Below are positions 22,934 through 31,905 of a stretch of 64,000 bases of DNA, piece after piece. The notes under the pieces were generated by a model. It searched no databases. It saw only the letters and a program-made list of their open reading frames with translations, and was not told the DNA's origin. The stretch comes from Microbacter sp. GSS18 (GTDB taxonomy: Bacteria; Actinomycetota; Actinomycetes; Actinomycetales; Microbacteriaceae): assembly GCA_029319145.1 (NCBI GenBank), contig CP119753.1, positions 1,798,001 through 1,862,000 on the forward strand. The letters run 5' to 3'. The first letter of the stretch is position 1. Each line of letters begins with the position of its first letter. Both the position numbers and the translations under genes were made by a program.

Positions 22934-24256
22934 ATGTCCGCACTCGAGAACTGGCGTTTCGAGACCAAGCAGATCCACTCGGGCGCGCAGCCCGACCCGG
23001 TGACGAAGGCTCGCGCCACGCCCATCTACCAGACCACGTCCTACGTGTTCGACAACACCGACCACGCCGCGAACCTGTTCGCGCTGGCGGAGTTCGGCAA
23101 CATCTACACCCGCATCCAGAACCCGACGCAGGACGTCGTGGAGCAGCGCGTCGCCGCGCTCGAGGGGGGCACCGGCGCCCTCCTGGTCTCCAGCGGCCAG
23201 GCGGCCGAGACGTTCGCGGTGCTGAACATCGCCGAGGCCGGCGACCACATCGTCTCGTCGAGCTCGATCTACGGCGGAACGTACAACCTGTTCAAGTACA
23301 CCCTCGCCAAGCTCGGCATCGAGACGACGTTCGTCGAGAACCAGGACGACCCCGAGGAGTGGCGCGCCGCCGTCCGCCCGAACACCAAGCTCTTCTTCGC
23401 CGAGACGATCGGCAACCCGAAGATCAACGTGCTCGACATCCGCTCCGTCGCCGACGTCGCCCATGAGGCGCGCGTGCCGCTGATCGTCGACAACACGATC
23501 GCGACGCCGTACCTCATCAAGCCGTTCGAGCACGGCGCCGACATCGTCATCCACTCGGCCACGAAGTTCCTCGGCGGCCACGGCACCACCATCGGCGGCG
23601 TCATCGTCGACGGCGGCAAGTTCGAGTGGTCGAAGAACGTCGACAAGTTCCCCGGCCTCACCGAGCCCGACCCCTCGTACCACGGCGCGTCGTACACGAC
23701 CGCGGTCGGCGACGCCCTCGCCTACATCATCAAGGCCCGCGTGCAGCTGCTGCGCGACCTCGGCTCGGCCATCTCGCCCAACAGCGCGTGGCTGCTGATC
23801 CAGGGCATCGAGACGCTGTCGCTGCGCATCGAGCGGCACGTGCAGAACGCGCAGGAGATCGCCGAGTGGCTCGAGAACCAGGATGACGTCGCGTCGGTCA
23901 ACTACTCCGGCCTCCCCACGTCGCCCTGGTACGCGGCGGCCAACACGTACGCCCCCAAGGGCGTCGGCGCCGTGCTGTCGTTCGAGCTCAAGGGCGGTGT
24001 CGAGGCGGGCCGCGAGTTCGTCAACTCGCTGACCCTCTTCAGCCACCTCGCCAACATCGGCGACGTGCGCTCGCTCGTCATCCACCCCGCGTCGACGACG
24101 CACTCGCAGCTGACCCCCGAGCAGCAGCTCACCACCGGCGTCACGCCGGGCCTGGTGCGCCTGTCGGTCGGCATCGAGAACATCGACGACCTCAAGGCCG
24201 ACCTCGAGCAGGCGCTCGCGGCAGCCCGCAAGGTCGCCGAGGCCGCGCGCGCCTGA
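22934..24256 (+). CDS. metY: O-acetylhomoserine aminocarboxypropyltransferase (sulfhydrylase)
   Basis: A 440-residue PLP enzyme that makes homocysteine from O-acetylhomoserine and sulfide, the direct-sulfhydrylation route to methionine. The Schiff-base lysine is Lys211 in [11 protein letters not shown]. Substrate and PLP-phosphate contacts are visible in [11 protein letters not shown] (56-66) and [10 protein letters not shown] (86-95). Length and the [11 protein letters not shown] start fit MetY rather than cystathionine gamma-synthase. An AGGAG site precedes the ATG. metX, which makes the substrate, follows 173 bases later after a strong terminator hairpin, so the two probably have separate promoters. 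Confidence 0.95.
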   Translation: MSALENWRFETKQIHSGAQPDPVTKARATPIYQTTSYVFDNTDHAANLFALAEFGNIYTRIQNPTQDVVEQRVAALEGGTGALLVSSGQAAETFAVLNIAEAGDHIVSSSSIYGGTYNLFKYTLAKLGIETTFVENQDDPEEWRAAVRPNTKLFFAETIGNPKINVLDIRSVADVAHEARVPLIVDNTIATPYLIKPFEHGADIVIHSATKFLGGHGTTIGGVIVDGGKFEWSKNVDKFPGLTEPDPSYHGASYTTAVGDALAYIIKARVQLLRDLGSAISPNSAWLLIQGIETLSLRIERHVQNAQEIAEWLENQDDVASVNYSGLPTSPWYAAANTYAPKGVGAVLSFELKGGVEAGREFVNSLTLFSHLANIGDVRSLVIHPASTTHSQLTPEQQLTTGVTPGLVRLSVGIENIDDLKADLEQALAAARKVAEAARA

Positions 24257-24276
24257 CGCGAAGCGCCTGAGACGAC

Positions 24277-24306
24277 GGATGCCCCGGCCGCACGGTCGGG
24301 GCATCC
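24277..24306 (+). terminator. hairpin terminator after metY
   Basis: GGATGCCCCG (24277-24286) pairs perfectly with CGGGGCATCC (24297-24306) over a 10-base loop. Confidence 0.7.
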
Positions 24307-24429
24307 GCGTCTTCGCGTCCGGGACCGGCGCGGCCGGACAGCGGCTGCCGACCTCGGCTTCACGCGGTAACAGTCAGCGGGCGATCCATCCCACCGCATA
24401 CTCTGGAAGCTCGCGAGAAAGGCCCACAC

Positions 24430-25635
24430 ATGGACTGGCAGACCTCCGAAGACACCGTGCCGTCGGCACCGGTGACGGAGGCCGACGCGCGCCTGCTGCT
24501 GGGCCGGCCGCCCGCCACGGGCGCGTGGCGCGACGGCGATCCCGTCGGCGACCGCCGGTTCGCGGCGTTCGGGGCGTTCCGCACCGAGGGCGGCCGCGAG
24601 CTGCCCGCGTACCGCCTCGCCTACGAGACGTGGGGTGAGCTCAACGCCGCCCGCGACAACGCCGTGCTCGTCCTCCACGCGCTCACCGGCGACAGCCACG
24701 TGCGGGGACCGGCCGGACCCGGGCACGCGACGTCGGGCTGGTGGGACGACATCGTCGGGCCCGGCGGCCCCATCGACACCGACCGGTGGTTCGTCGTGGC
24801 GCCGAACATGCTGGGCGGATGCCAGGGCTCGACGGGGCCGGCGAGCATCGCCCCCGACGGCTACGAGTGGGCTTCGCGCTTCCCCTACCTGACCATCCGC
24901 GACCAGGTCGCCGCGCAGGTGCGGCTCGCCGACGCCCTCGGCATCGACACGTGGGCGGGGGTGCTCGGAGGATCGATGGGCGGCATGCACGCACTCGAGT
25001 GGGCCGTGGGCCTGCCCGATCGCGTCGCGCGCGTGGGGGTCCTGTCGTCGCCGCCCACCAACACCGCCGACCAGATCGCGCTGAACTCGGTGCAGCTCGA
25101 GGCGATCCGCATCGACCCGCGCTTCGCCGGCGGCGAGTACTACGACTCCGGCGACGGCGACGGTCCGAACCGCGGACTCGCCCTCGCGCGCCGCATGGCG
25201 CTGCTGAACTACCGCTCCCCCACCGAGCTGAACCAGCGCTTCCAGCGCTCGTGGCAGTCGGGCCGCAGCCCCCTCGGCCACGGCGGACGGTTCGCGGTGG
25301 AGTCGTACCTGGACTTCCACGGCAACAAGTTCACGCGCCGGTTCGACGCCAACAGCTATGTCACGCTCGTCGAGGCGATGAACTCGCACGACGTGGGACG
25401 CGACCGCGGCGGTATCGAGGATGCTCTCGCACGCGTGACGGCGACCGCCCTCGTCCTCGGCATCGACAGCGACCGGCTGTTCCCCATCGACGGCCAGCAC
25501 CGCATCGCGCGAGGCATCCGGACATCGCTCGACGGAGACCGCGCGGTCGTGCTCACCAGCGACTTCGGACACGACGGGTTCCTCATCGAGACGCCCGCCG
25601 TCGGCGCCCACATCCGCCGCCTGCTCGAGTCCTGA
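24430..25635 (+). CDS. metX: homoserine O-acetyltransferase
   Basis: A 401-residue alpha/beta-hydrolase-fold acyltransferase that activates homoserine with acetyl-CoA for methionine synthesis. The oxyanion-region LHALTGDSHV (82-91) and nucleophile elbow GGSMGG (180-185, Ser182) are typical of MetX. The catalytic acid and histidine are in LGIDSDRLFP and SDFGHDGFL near the C-terminus. The start has AAAGG upstream. A TACTCT hexamer at 24399-24404 may be a -10 box, giving a short leader of its own. It supplies MetY. Confidence 0.95.
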   Translation: MDWQTSEDTVPSAPVTEADARLLLGRPPATGAWRDGDPVGDRRFAAFGAFRTEGGRELPAYRLAYETWGELNAARDNAVLVLHALTGDSHVRGPAGPGHATSGWWDDIVGPGGPIDTDRWFVVAPNMLGGCQGSTGPASIAPDGYEWASRFPYLTIRDQVAAQVRLADALGIDTWAGVLGGSMGGMHALEWAVGLPDRVARVGVLSSPPTNTADQIALNSVQLEAIRIDPRFAGGEYYDSGDGDGPNRGLALARRMALLNYRSPTELNQRFQRSWQSGRSPLGHGGRFAVESYLDFHGNKFTRRFDANSYVTLVEAMNSHDVGRDRGGIEDALARVTATALVLGIDSDRLFPIDGQHRIARGIRTSLDGDRAVVLTSDFGHDGFLIETPAVGAHIRRLLES

Positions 25636-25696
25636 CGCCGGCTGCGGCACTTCGTGCCGTCCCCGGCCGCATGCCCCGAACCGCGGATGACGAACC

Positions 25697-25729
25697 GCGG
25701 ATGCCGACCCGTGGGCGGCCGGCATCCGC
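25697..25729. terminator. bidirectional hairpin between metX and the thiamine-binding protein gene
   Basis: GCGGATGCCG (25697-25706) and CGGCATCCGC (25720-25729) form a perfect 10-bp stem between convergent genes. Confidence 0.65.
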
Positions 25730-25736
25730 AGCGGCG

Positions 25737-26042
25737 TCACTCCTCGTCGACGGCGGCTTCGAGGCGGTCGATCTTGGCGTCGAGCTCGCCGGTGTACCCG
25801 GGCCGGATGTCGGCCTTGAGCACGAGCGAGACCCGCGAGCCGAACGGCAGCACGGCCTCGGTCGCGCGGCGGACGACGTCGAACACCTCGTCCCACTCGC
25901 CCTCGATCTCGGTGAACATCGACGTCGTGCGGTTCGGCAGTCCGCTGTCGCGGACGATGCGGACGGCCGCGGCGACGGCATCGTGGACCGAGCCGTCGGC
26001 ACGGCCGGTTCCGCTGGGGGCGACGGAGAAGGCGACGAGCAT
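25737..26042 (-). CDS. MTH1187/YkoF-type thiamine-binding protein
   Basis: A 101-residue cytoplasmic protein of the Thiamine_BP (formerly DUF77) family; characterised relatives bind hydroxymethylpyrimidine or thiamine as oligomers. The start MLVAFSVAPSG, the TTSMFTEIEGEWDEV segment near 39-53 and RVSLVLKADIRPG near 69-81 are characteristic. A clear AGGAGG-type site precedes the ATG. It follows a membrane glycosyltransferase in the opposite reading order, with no thiamine genes nearby. Confidence 0.85.
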   Translation of the reverse strand: MLVAFSVAPSGTGRADGSVHDAVAAAVRIVRDSGLPNRTTSMFTEIEGEWDEVFDVVRRATEAVLPFGSRVSLVLKADIRPGYTGELDAKIDRLEAAVDEE

Positions 26043-26101
26043 GGGTTCCTCCTGGAGGCTTGGGTGGGTCGTAGGTCGAGGATCGCAGGTCGCGGGTGGG
26101 G

Positions 26102-27313
26102 TCAGGGCACGCGGTCGCGGCGGACGGCGCCGGCCACGGCGACGCGCGCGAGGCGGACGACGGTCCAGGCGAACAGGCCCACCAGCAGCGCATTGCGCAC
26201 GGTGATCACGACGACCATGATCGGCGACACCGCCAGCAGCGCGTCGTAGAACCACGGGAAGATCAGCTGCGTGAGCGCGAGGGCGGCGAGGGTCGCGAGC
26301 GCGGGGCGGCGCCAGTGGTGGCGGTCGAGCACGAGGCCGACCACCAGCGGCGGGATGAGCCACGTCATGTACTGGGGCGACCCGACCTTGTTGAAGACGA
26401 TGAAGGCCAGCACCAGCGCCAGCGCCAGCGAAGGGAAGAGCGCCGCGAAGCGGGCGCCGCGCCACGCGGCGGTGGCGCCGACGGCGGCGACGGCGAGCAT
26501 CGCCATGGCCATGAGCGGCGTCATCGCCGCGATGACCGGGTCGACGTTCGGGCCCGTGATCTGGAAGGTGATCATGTCGGCGTCGTAGTAGATCCACGCA
26601 CCGGGGTCGCCGAGGACCGCGAGCCACAGGTAGAACGTGCTCACGGGAGCCTCGATCTGCAGGCCCCGCGAGGTCTGGTCACCCACGAAGCTCAGCAGGT
26701 ACGGCGCACCGCCCGCGGTGATCACCGCCAGCACGATCACCGCCGACACCGCGGCGGCACCGCCGACGACCGCCCAGCGGCGGCGCACGGCGAGGAAGGC
26801 TGCGGCGAGCATCGCCGCGGGCCACACCTTCAGCCACGTCGCCGTGGCCAGCAGCGCCGATCCGAGCCACGGCCGGCCGATGAGCCACAGTCCGCCCGCG
26901 ATCGCGAGCGGCACGGTCAGGGCGTCGAGACGGAACACTCCGACCGCGCCGAGCGCCGCCATCGCGAGCAGCCAGAACCAGCCCGCCGTCCGCCGGCCCC
27001 GCGATGCTCCGTTCCCGATCAGGAGCGCGAAGGCGAGGGCGTCCGCGGCCGTGACGAGGACCGCCCACGCGAGCGTGAAGTCCATGACGACCGCGAGGCC
27101 GCGCGCGAGCATGATCGGAGCGAGCGCGAAAGCCGGATACACCCATGCCTCGGTGAGGCCGGGCACCCGGACCCCCGCCGCGACGCCGTCGGCCCACCAG
27201 CGATACAGCTGATCGACGTCCCACGCGGCCGAACGTCCCGTCAGAAGCTCGATCGAGACGATCGCGACATGGACGAGGGCGAACCCGATCCACAACGCCG
27301 CCCGCCTCGACAC
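26102..27313 (-). CDS. GT87-family (DUF2029) membrane mannosyltransferase-like protein
   Basis: A 403-residue polytopic membrane protein with 9-11 hydrophobic segments. The first external loop holds WDVDQLYRWW and TEAWVYPAFALAP, the DUF2029/GT87 pattern in which an early Asp and the YP motif belong to the polyprenyl-phosphate-sugar site. GT87 members add mannose to lipoglycans of the actinobacterial envelope; the acceptor here is unknown. The GTG start is six bases after TAGCAT. It is monocistronic or at most loosely linked to the downstream thiamine-binding gene (59-base gap). Confidence 0.75.
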   Translation of the reverse strand: MSRRAALWIGFALVHVAIVSIELLTGRSAAWDVDQLYRWWADGVAAGVRVPGLTEAWVYPAFALAPIMLARGLAVVMDFTLAWAVLVTAADALAFALLIGNGASRGRRTAGWFWLLAMAALGAVGVFRLDALTVPLAIAGGLWLIGRPWLGSALLATATWLKVWPAAMLAAAFLAVRRRWAVVGGAAAVSAVIVLAVITAGGAPYLLSFVGDQTSRGLQIEAPVSTFYLWLAVLGDPGAWIYYDADMITFQITGPNVDPVIAAMTPLMAMAMLAVAAVGATAAWRGARFAALFPSLALALVLAFIVFNKVGSPQYMTWLIPPLVVGLVLDRHHWRRPALATLAALALTQLIFPWFYDALLAVSPIMVVVITVRNALLVGLFAWTVVRLARVAVAGAVRRDRVP

Positions 27314-27319
27314 CCCTCC

Positions 27320-27325
27320 ATGCTA
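27320..27325 (-). promoter_or_regulatory. -10 element, probable leaderless promoter
   Basis: Minus-strand TAGCAT, six bases from the GTG at 27313. Confidence 0.4.
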
Positions 27326-27353
27326 CGGAACACCCGCGGGCGCTCCCGCACGC

Positions 27354-28211
27354 TCAGCCCCGCGCCTCCAGCGCCTCACCGACCGCGTGGGGAAGGCGTG
27401 CCGCGACGTCGAGCGCCGTGAGAGGGCCGCCGTGCCCACCGAGGGCCGCGGCCGCGAGCGTCGCTGCGCGGCCGTGCAGCCACACCGCCGCGGCCGCGGC
27501 GAGCGCGGGGGCGACGGCGTGCTCGGCGGTCGTCGCGACGACCGCGCCGATGGCGCCGGCGAGGACGTCGCCGGTGCCCGCCGTCGCCAGCCACGGCGTC
27601 GCCGCCGCGATCACGGTCGTCCAGCCGTCGGGCGTGGCGACCACCGTGCGCGCCCCCTTCAGCACGACGATGCCGTCGAGCGCCCGGGCCGTCTCGGCCG
27701 CGGCGTGACGGCGCGCCGCGTCTTCCCGGTCATCGGCCCCGGAGCCGTCGTCGACGGGCTCGAGTCCGAGCATGCGGCGCAGCGCCGCATGCTCGCGCTG
27801 GTGCGGCGTGACGATGACCGGCGCCTGCCCGTGGGCGGCCAGATCCAGCGCCCCGGCGTCGGCGACGACCGGCACGCCCTCGGCGAGGATGTCGCGCAGC
27901 GCCTCCTCGTCCCCGGGCGACCGGTCAGAGGGGTCGGTCCCGGACCCGATCAGCCACGCCTGCACGCGACCGGCGCTCGTGACCGTCTCGGGCCGCGCGG
28001 CCAGGACGAGAGCGGTCGGCCGCTCGTCGCCCAGATAGCGCACCATGCCGATGCCCGTGCGGTGAGCCGCCTCGACACCGAGCACCGCGGCGCCGGGGTA
28101 CCGCTCCGATCCGGTGCGCACGCCGAGCACGCCGCGGGAATACTTGTCGTCCGTCGCCGTTGGCACACGAAGGACCCGCGCGGTGTCCGCCGCCGTCCAC
28201 GTCGTCGACAT
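27354..28211 (-). CDS. nnrD: ADP-dependent NAD(P)H-hydrate dehydratase
   Basis: A 285-residue ribokinase-like enzyme that repairs hydrated NADH/NADPH using ADP. The nucleotide-binding motif TAGTGDVLAG is at 210-219, and the substrate-side motif TPHQREHAALRRM (135-147) corresponds to the usual TPHxxE. AWLIGSGTDP (85-94) is also conserved. The epimerase (NnrE) domain is not fused, as is frequent in this group. A TAGTGT hexamer six bases before the ATG suggests leaderless transcription. It is divergent from the OYE-family gene. Confidence 0.92.
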   Translation of the reverse strand: MSTTWTAADTARVLRVPTATDDKYSRGVLGVRTGSERYPGAAVLGVEAAHRTGIGMVRYLGDERPTALVLAARPETVTSAGRVQAWLIGSGTDPSDRSPGDEEALRDILAEGVPVVADAGALDLAAHGQAPVIVTPHQREHAALRRMLGLEPVDDGSGADDREDAARRHAAAETARALDGIVVLKGARTVVATPDGWTTVIAAATPWLATAGTGDVLAGAIGAVVATTAEHAVAPALAAAAAVWLHGRAATLAAAALGGHGGPLTALDVAARLPHAVGEALEARG

Positions 28212-28217
28212 GGCGCC

Positions 28218-28223
28218 ACACTA
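28218..28223 (-). promoter_or_regulatory. -10 element, probable leaderless promoter of nnrD
   Basis: Minus-strand TAGTGT is six bases from the ATG at 28211. Confidence 0.4.
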
Positions 28224-28244
28224 TCCCTCGGAGCGATCACGCGC

Positions 28245-29321
28245 ATGACCCACCTGTTCGAGCCCCTCACCGTCCGCGGCACCACGATGCGCAACCGCCT
28301 GTGGGTGGCGCCGATGTGCCAGTACAGCGCCGCAGAGGGCATGCCCGGCCAGTGGCATCTGACGCATCTGGCATCACTCGCGTCCGGCGGTGCGGGCCTC
28401 GTGATCGCCGAAGCGACGGCCGTCCTCCCCGAGGGGCGCATCAGCCCCGAGGACACCGGGCTGTGGAGCGACGCACAGGCCGACGCGTGGCGCCCGATCG
28501 TCGACGCCGTCCGTGCTCGCGGCGCACGCACCGGCATCCAGCTCGCCCACGCCGGACGCAAGGCCTCGACCTGGTCGCCGTTCTCGCAGCACCGGGGGAC
28601 GATCACGCCCGCCGACGGCGGGTGGGCCACCGTGGCGCCCTCGGCCGTCGCCTTCGACGGTCTCGACCAACCCCGTGCGCTCGACGCCGCGGGCATCGAC
28701 GAGGTCGTCGCCGCCTTCGGCGCCGCGACGCGGCGGGCGGTCGCGGCCGGCTTCGAGGTGATCGAGATCCACGCCGCCCACGGCTACCTCATCCACGAGT
28801 TCCTCTCGCCGCTGTCCAACCGACGCGACGACGCCTACGGCGGCACGCTCGCCGGCCGGGCCCTGCTGCTGTTGCGCGTCGTCGAGGCCGTCCGGGCGGC
28901 GGCCGGCGACCTCCCCGTCTTCGTGCGCTTCTCGGCGACCGACTGGGCCGACGGCGGCCTCGACGCGGACGACGTCGCCACCGTCGCGACATGGGCCGCG
29001 GAGCGCGGTGCGGACTTCTTCGACATCTCGAGCGGCGGCCTGGTCGCGCACCAGCGGATCCCGGTGGGACCCGGCTACCAGGTGCACCTCGCCGCACTGG
29101 TGCGCCGGGCCACGGGGCTGCCCGTCAGCGCCGTCGGCATGATCGACGACGCCGAGCACGCCGAGCGCGTGCTCGCGGAGGGCTCGGCTGACGCCGTCAT
29201 GGCCGGACGCGAGTGGCTGCGCGACCCGCACTACGCCCTGCGCGCCGCGTCGGAGCTCGGCGCGGACATCGACTATTGGCCCCCGCAGTACGCGCGGGCC
29301 CGCCGACGCCTCAGCGCCTGA
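28245..29321 (+). CDS. old yellow enzyme family NADPH:flavin oxidoreductase (YqjM type)
   Basis: A 358-residue FMN-containing ene-reductase. The YqjM-like subclass is recognised by MCQYSA at 24-29, where Cys25 tunes FMN potential and Tyr27 contacts substrate, and by the catalytic pair His176/His179 in IEIHAAHGYLIHEFLSP. Further motifs are LAHAGRKAS near 100-108 and LSNRRDD near 190-196. The C-terminal WPPQYARAR matches the end that contributes an arginine to the neighbouring subunit in this class. It reduces activated C=C bonds; the natural substrate is unknown. Confidence 0.92.
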   Translation: MTHLFEPLTVRGTTMRNRLWVAPMCQYSAAEGMPGQWHLTHLASLASGGAGLVIAEATAVLPEGRISPEDTGLWSDAQADAWRPIVDAVRARGARTGIQLAHAGRKASTWSPFSQHRGTITPADGGWATVAPSAVAFDGLDQPRALDAAGIDEVVAAFGAATRRAVAAGFEVIEIHAAHGYLIHEFLSPLSNRRDDAYGGTLAGRALLLLRVVEAVRAAAGDLPVFVRFSATDWADGGLDADDVATVATWAAERGADFFDISSGGLVAHQRIPVGPGYQVHLAALVRRATGLPVSAVGMIDDAEHAERVLAEGSADAVMAGREWLRDPHYALRAASELGADIDYWPPQYARARRRLSA

Positions 29322-29354
29322 CGGGTCCCGCGCGGCGATCCGGCGCAGCCGCGC

Positions 29355-30413
29355 TCAGCGCAGACCGCGTCGCGTCGCGTCCTGCACCTCGCCCACGAGC
29401 TCCTCCAGGATGTCCTCGAGGAACAGCACCGACGTCACGGCCCCGGTCTGATCGCGCACCTGCGCGAGGTGACGGCCGGTGTTGCGCATGAGCGCCAGCG
29501 CGTCCTCGAGGTCGGTCGTCTCCTGCACGGGGACCATGTGATGGATGCGCTTGGCAGGGATCGGCCGCACGACGTCCGTGGCGGCATCCGGTCCTTCGGC
29601 CCCGCGCAGCACATCCTTCAGGTGCACATAGCCGACGGGCGCACCGGCGTCGTCGACGATCACGTAGCGGGAGAACCCGCGCTTGGCCACCGCGCGCTCG
29701 ATGGCCTCGGGCGTCGTGCTCTCGGGGAGCGTCACCAGATCGGCCAGCGGCACCGCGACATCGGCGGCCTTCTTGTCGGTGAACTCCATCACGGCCGCGA
29801 CCGTGCCCGACGAGTCGTCGAGCACGCCCTCGATGCGCGACTGGTTCACGATGGTCGCGACCTCGTCCAGCGTGAACGTCGACGCCGCCTCGTCCTTGGG
29901 CTCCACGCGGAACAGCCGCACGACGTGGTTCGCGATCCAGTTGAGCGAGACGATGACCGGGTGGAAGACCTTGGAGACCCACACCAGCGGCGTCGCGAGC
30001 ATCAGCACGGCCCGGTCGGGGAGCGAGAACGCGAGGTTCTTCGGCACCATCTCGCCGAACACGACGTGGAGGTAGGACACCACGAGCAGCGCGATGATGA
30101 ACGCGACGGTGTCCACCACGCCCTCGGGGATGCCGGTCAGCCCCAGCGGCTCGGCGAGCAGGTGGTGGATCGCCGGCTCCGAGACGTTCAGGATCAGCAG
30201 CGAGCAGATCGTGATGCCCAGCTGCGAGGTCGCGAGCATGAGCGTCGCGTGCTCCATCGCGTACAGCGCGGTCTTGGCCGCCCGCGATCCACGCTCGGCC
30301 AGCGGCTCGATCTGCGATCGGCGCGCCGAGATCACCGCGAACTCGGCGCCCACGAAGAAGGCGTTCGCGAGCAGCAGCACGAACAGCCAGGCCAGGCCCG
30401 CCCAATCGCTCAT
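29355..30413 (-). CDS. CNNM/CorC-type membrane protein, short form (DUF21 + CBS pair)
   Basis: A 352-residue protein often labelled hemolysin family. A DUF21 transmembrane domain (about 1-190, with FFVGAEFAVISARR at 19-32 and VFGEMVPKNLAFSLP near 122-136) precedes a pair of CBS domains (about 205-330). It lacks the C-terminal CorC_HlyC domain present in its neighbour. Bacterial relatives act in Mg2+/Co2+ handling; the hemolysin name is historical. The ATG overlaps the stop of the longer paralogue by four bases, so the two are coupled and may form a hetero-oligomer. Confidence 0.88.
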   Translation of the reverse strand: MSDWAGLAWLFVLLLANAFFVGAEFAVISARRSQIEPLAERGSRAAKTALYAMEHATLMLATSQLGITICSLLILNVSEPAIHHLLAEPLGLTGIPEGVVDTVAFIIALLVVSYLHVVFGEMVPKNLAFSLPDRAVLMLATPLVWVSKVFHPVIVSLNWIANHVVRLFRVEPKDEAASTFTLDEVATIVNQSRIEGVLDDSSGTVAAVMEFTDKKAADVAVPLADLVTLPESTTPEAIERAVAKRGFSRYVIVDDAGAPVGYVHLKDVLRGAEGPDAATDVVRPIPAKRIHHMVPVQETTDLEDALALMRNTGRHLAQVRDQTGAVTSVLFLEDILEELVGEVQDATRRGLR

Positions 30414-31753
30414 CGCGCACCCCCCTCGGCGTCACTGCGGGCGTCGGCATCCGCCTCCGCCGGGACCGTCGCCGGGACGAAGCGCACGCGGTCGACCCGG
30501 CGCGCCTCCATCCGCACGACCTCGAGGGTGCCGTCCTCGATCTCGACGACGTCGCCGACGACGGGAATGCGCTCGAGCACGCTCATGACGAAGCCGCCCA
30601 CCGTGTCGTAGACCTCGCTCTCGGGGATGCGGATGCCGGTGCGGTCGAGCACCTCGTCCGGACGCAGCTCGCCGGGGACGATGACGCCGTTGCGGGCGCG
30701 GACGATGCCGGCCTGGCGACGGTCGTGCTCGTCGAGCACCTCGCCGACGATCTCCTCGACCAGGTCCTCGAGCGTCACGACGCCGGCGGTGCCGCCGTAC
30801 TCGTCGACGACGATCGCCATCTGGTATCCGCGTGAGCGCAGCTCGGCCATGAGCGCGTCCAGGTGGACCGCCTCGGGGAAGCGCAGCGGCTCGGTGGCCA
30901 GCGCACCGGCGGGCACGTCGTCGCGGCGGTCGCGCGGCACGCTGACGGCGGCCTTGAGATGCACGATGCCGGTGATGTCGTCCATCGACTCGTCGTACAC
31001 GGGGAATCGGCTGTGGCCGGTCCGGCGCGCGAGCTGGACGACGTCCTGCGCGGTGTCGTCGGCCGAGATGGCGTGGATGCTGGGGCGCGGCGTCATGATG
31101 TCGGCGGCTGTCAGGCGCGAGAACGTCAGGCTGCGGTCCAGCAGCGAGGCGGTGTCCTTCTCGAGCACGCCGGCACTCGCCGAGCGACGCACCAGACTCG
31201 ACAGCTCCTCGGCGGTGCGGGCGCCCGACAGCTCCTCCTTGGGCTCGACGCCCATGGCTCGCAGCACGCCGTTGGCGCTGCCGTTGAGAGCGACGATCGC
31301 CGGGCGGAACACGGTCGTGAACGCGACCTGGAAGGGGATGACGAGCTTGGCGGTCTGGCGCGGCACCGCCAGCGCGAAGTTCTTGGGAACGAGCTCGCCC
31401 AGCACCATCGAGAGGATCGTGGCGATCGCGATTCCGAGGAACGCCGCCAGCGGCGTCACGAGCCCCTCGGGCATCCCCCACGCGATGAAGACGGGCCCGA
31501 GCAGACTCGAGATCGCGGGCTCCATCGCATAGCCGGTCAGCAGCGTGGTGAGCGTGATGCCCAGCTGCGCGCTCGACAGATGCGTCGAGGTGATGCGCAG
31601 GGCGCTGATCGTCAGCGACAGTCGCGTCTCGCCCGCGGCCTGCCGCGCTTCGAGGTCGGCGCGGTCCAGGTTCACCAGCGCGAACTCACTCGCGACGAAC
31701 AGGCCTGTTCCGATGGTCAGCAGGAGCCCCACGCCCAACATGACGTACTCCAT
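30410..31753 (-). CDS. CNNM/CorC-type membrane protein, long form (DUF21 + CBS pair + CorC_HlyC)
   Basis: About 447 residues. A DUF21 membrane domain (about 1-195, with FVASEFALVNLDR near 19-31 and VLGELVPKNFALAVP near 118-132) is followed by two CBS domains (about 215-340, including YDESMDDITGIVHLK) and a CorC_HlyC domain (about 360-425, VYDTVGGFVMSVLERIP). Likely role is divalent cation efflux or its regulation. ATG at 31753 or the GTG one codon upstream could start translation; neither has a strong ribosome site. It is first in a two-gene operon, and 152 bases separate it from the guaB1 stop. Confidence 0.88.
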   Translation of the reverse strand: MEYVMLGVGLLLTIGTGLFVASEFALVNLDRADLEARQAAGETRLSLTISALRITSTHLSSAQLGITLTTLLTGYAMEPAISSLLGPVFIAWGMPEGLVTPLAAFLGIAIATILSMVLGELVPKNFALAVPRQTAKLVIPFQVAFTTVFRPAIVALNGSANGVLRAMGVEPKEELSGARTAEELSSLVRRSASAGVLEKDTASLLDRSLTFSRLTAADIMTPRPSIHAISADDTAQDVVQLARRTGHSRFPVYDESMDDITGIVHLKAAVSVPRDRRDDVPAGALATEPLRFPEAVHLDALMAELRSRGYQMAIVVDEYGGTAGVVTLEDLVEEIVGEVLDEHDRRQAGIVRARNGVIVPGELRPDEVLDRTGIRIPESEVYDTVGGFVMSVLERIPVVGDVVEIEDGTLEVVRMEARRVDRVRFVPATVPAEADADARSDAEGGAR

Positions 31754-31905
31754 CACGCATCACCCCCGTTCGCACGGGAGGCGGGTCGGTGGGGCGATCG
31801 TCTGCAACTGGGAGGGTCGTCCATCGTGCACAGAAGTCTACGGCAGGAATCGAGCGATCCCCTAGGTCGGATAACGCTTTCTCAGGGACCTCGCGGTGTG
31901 GCGCG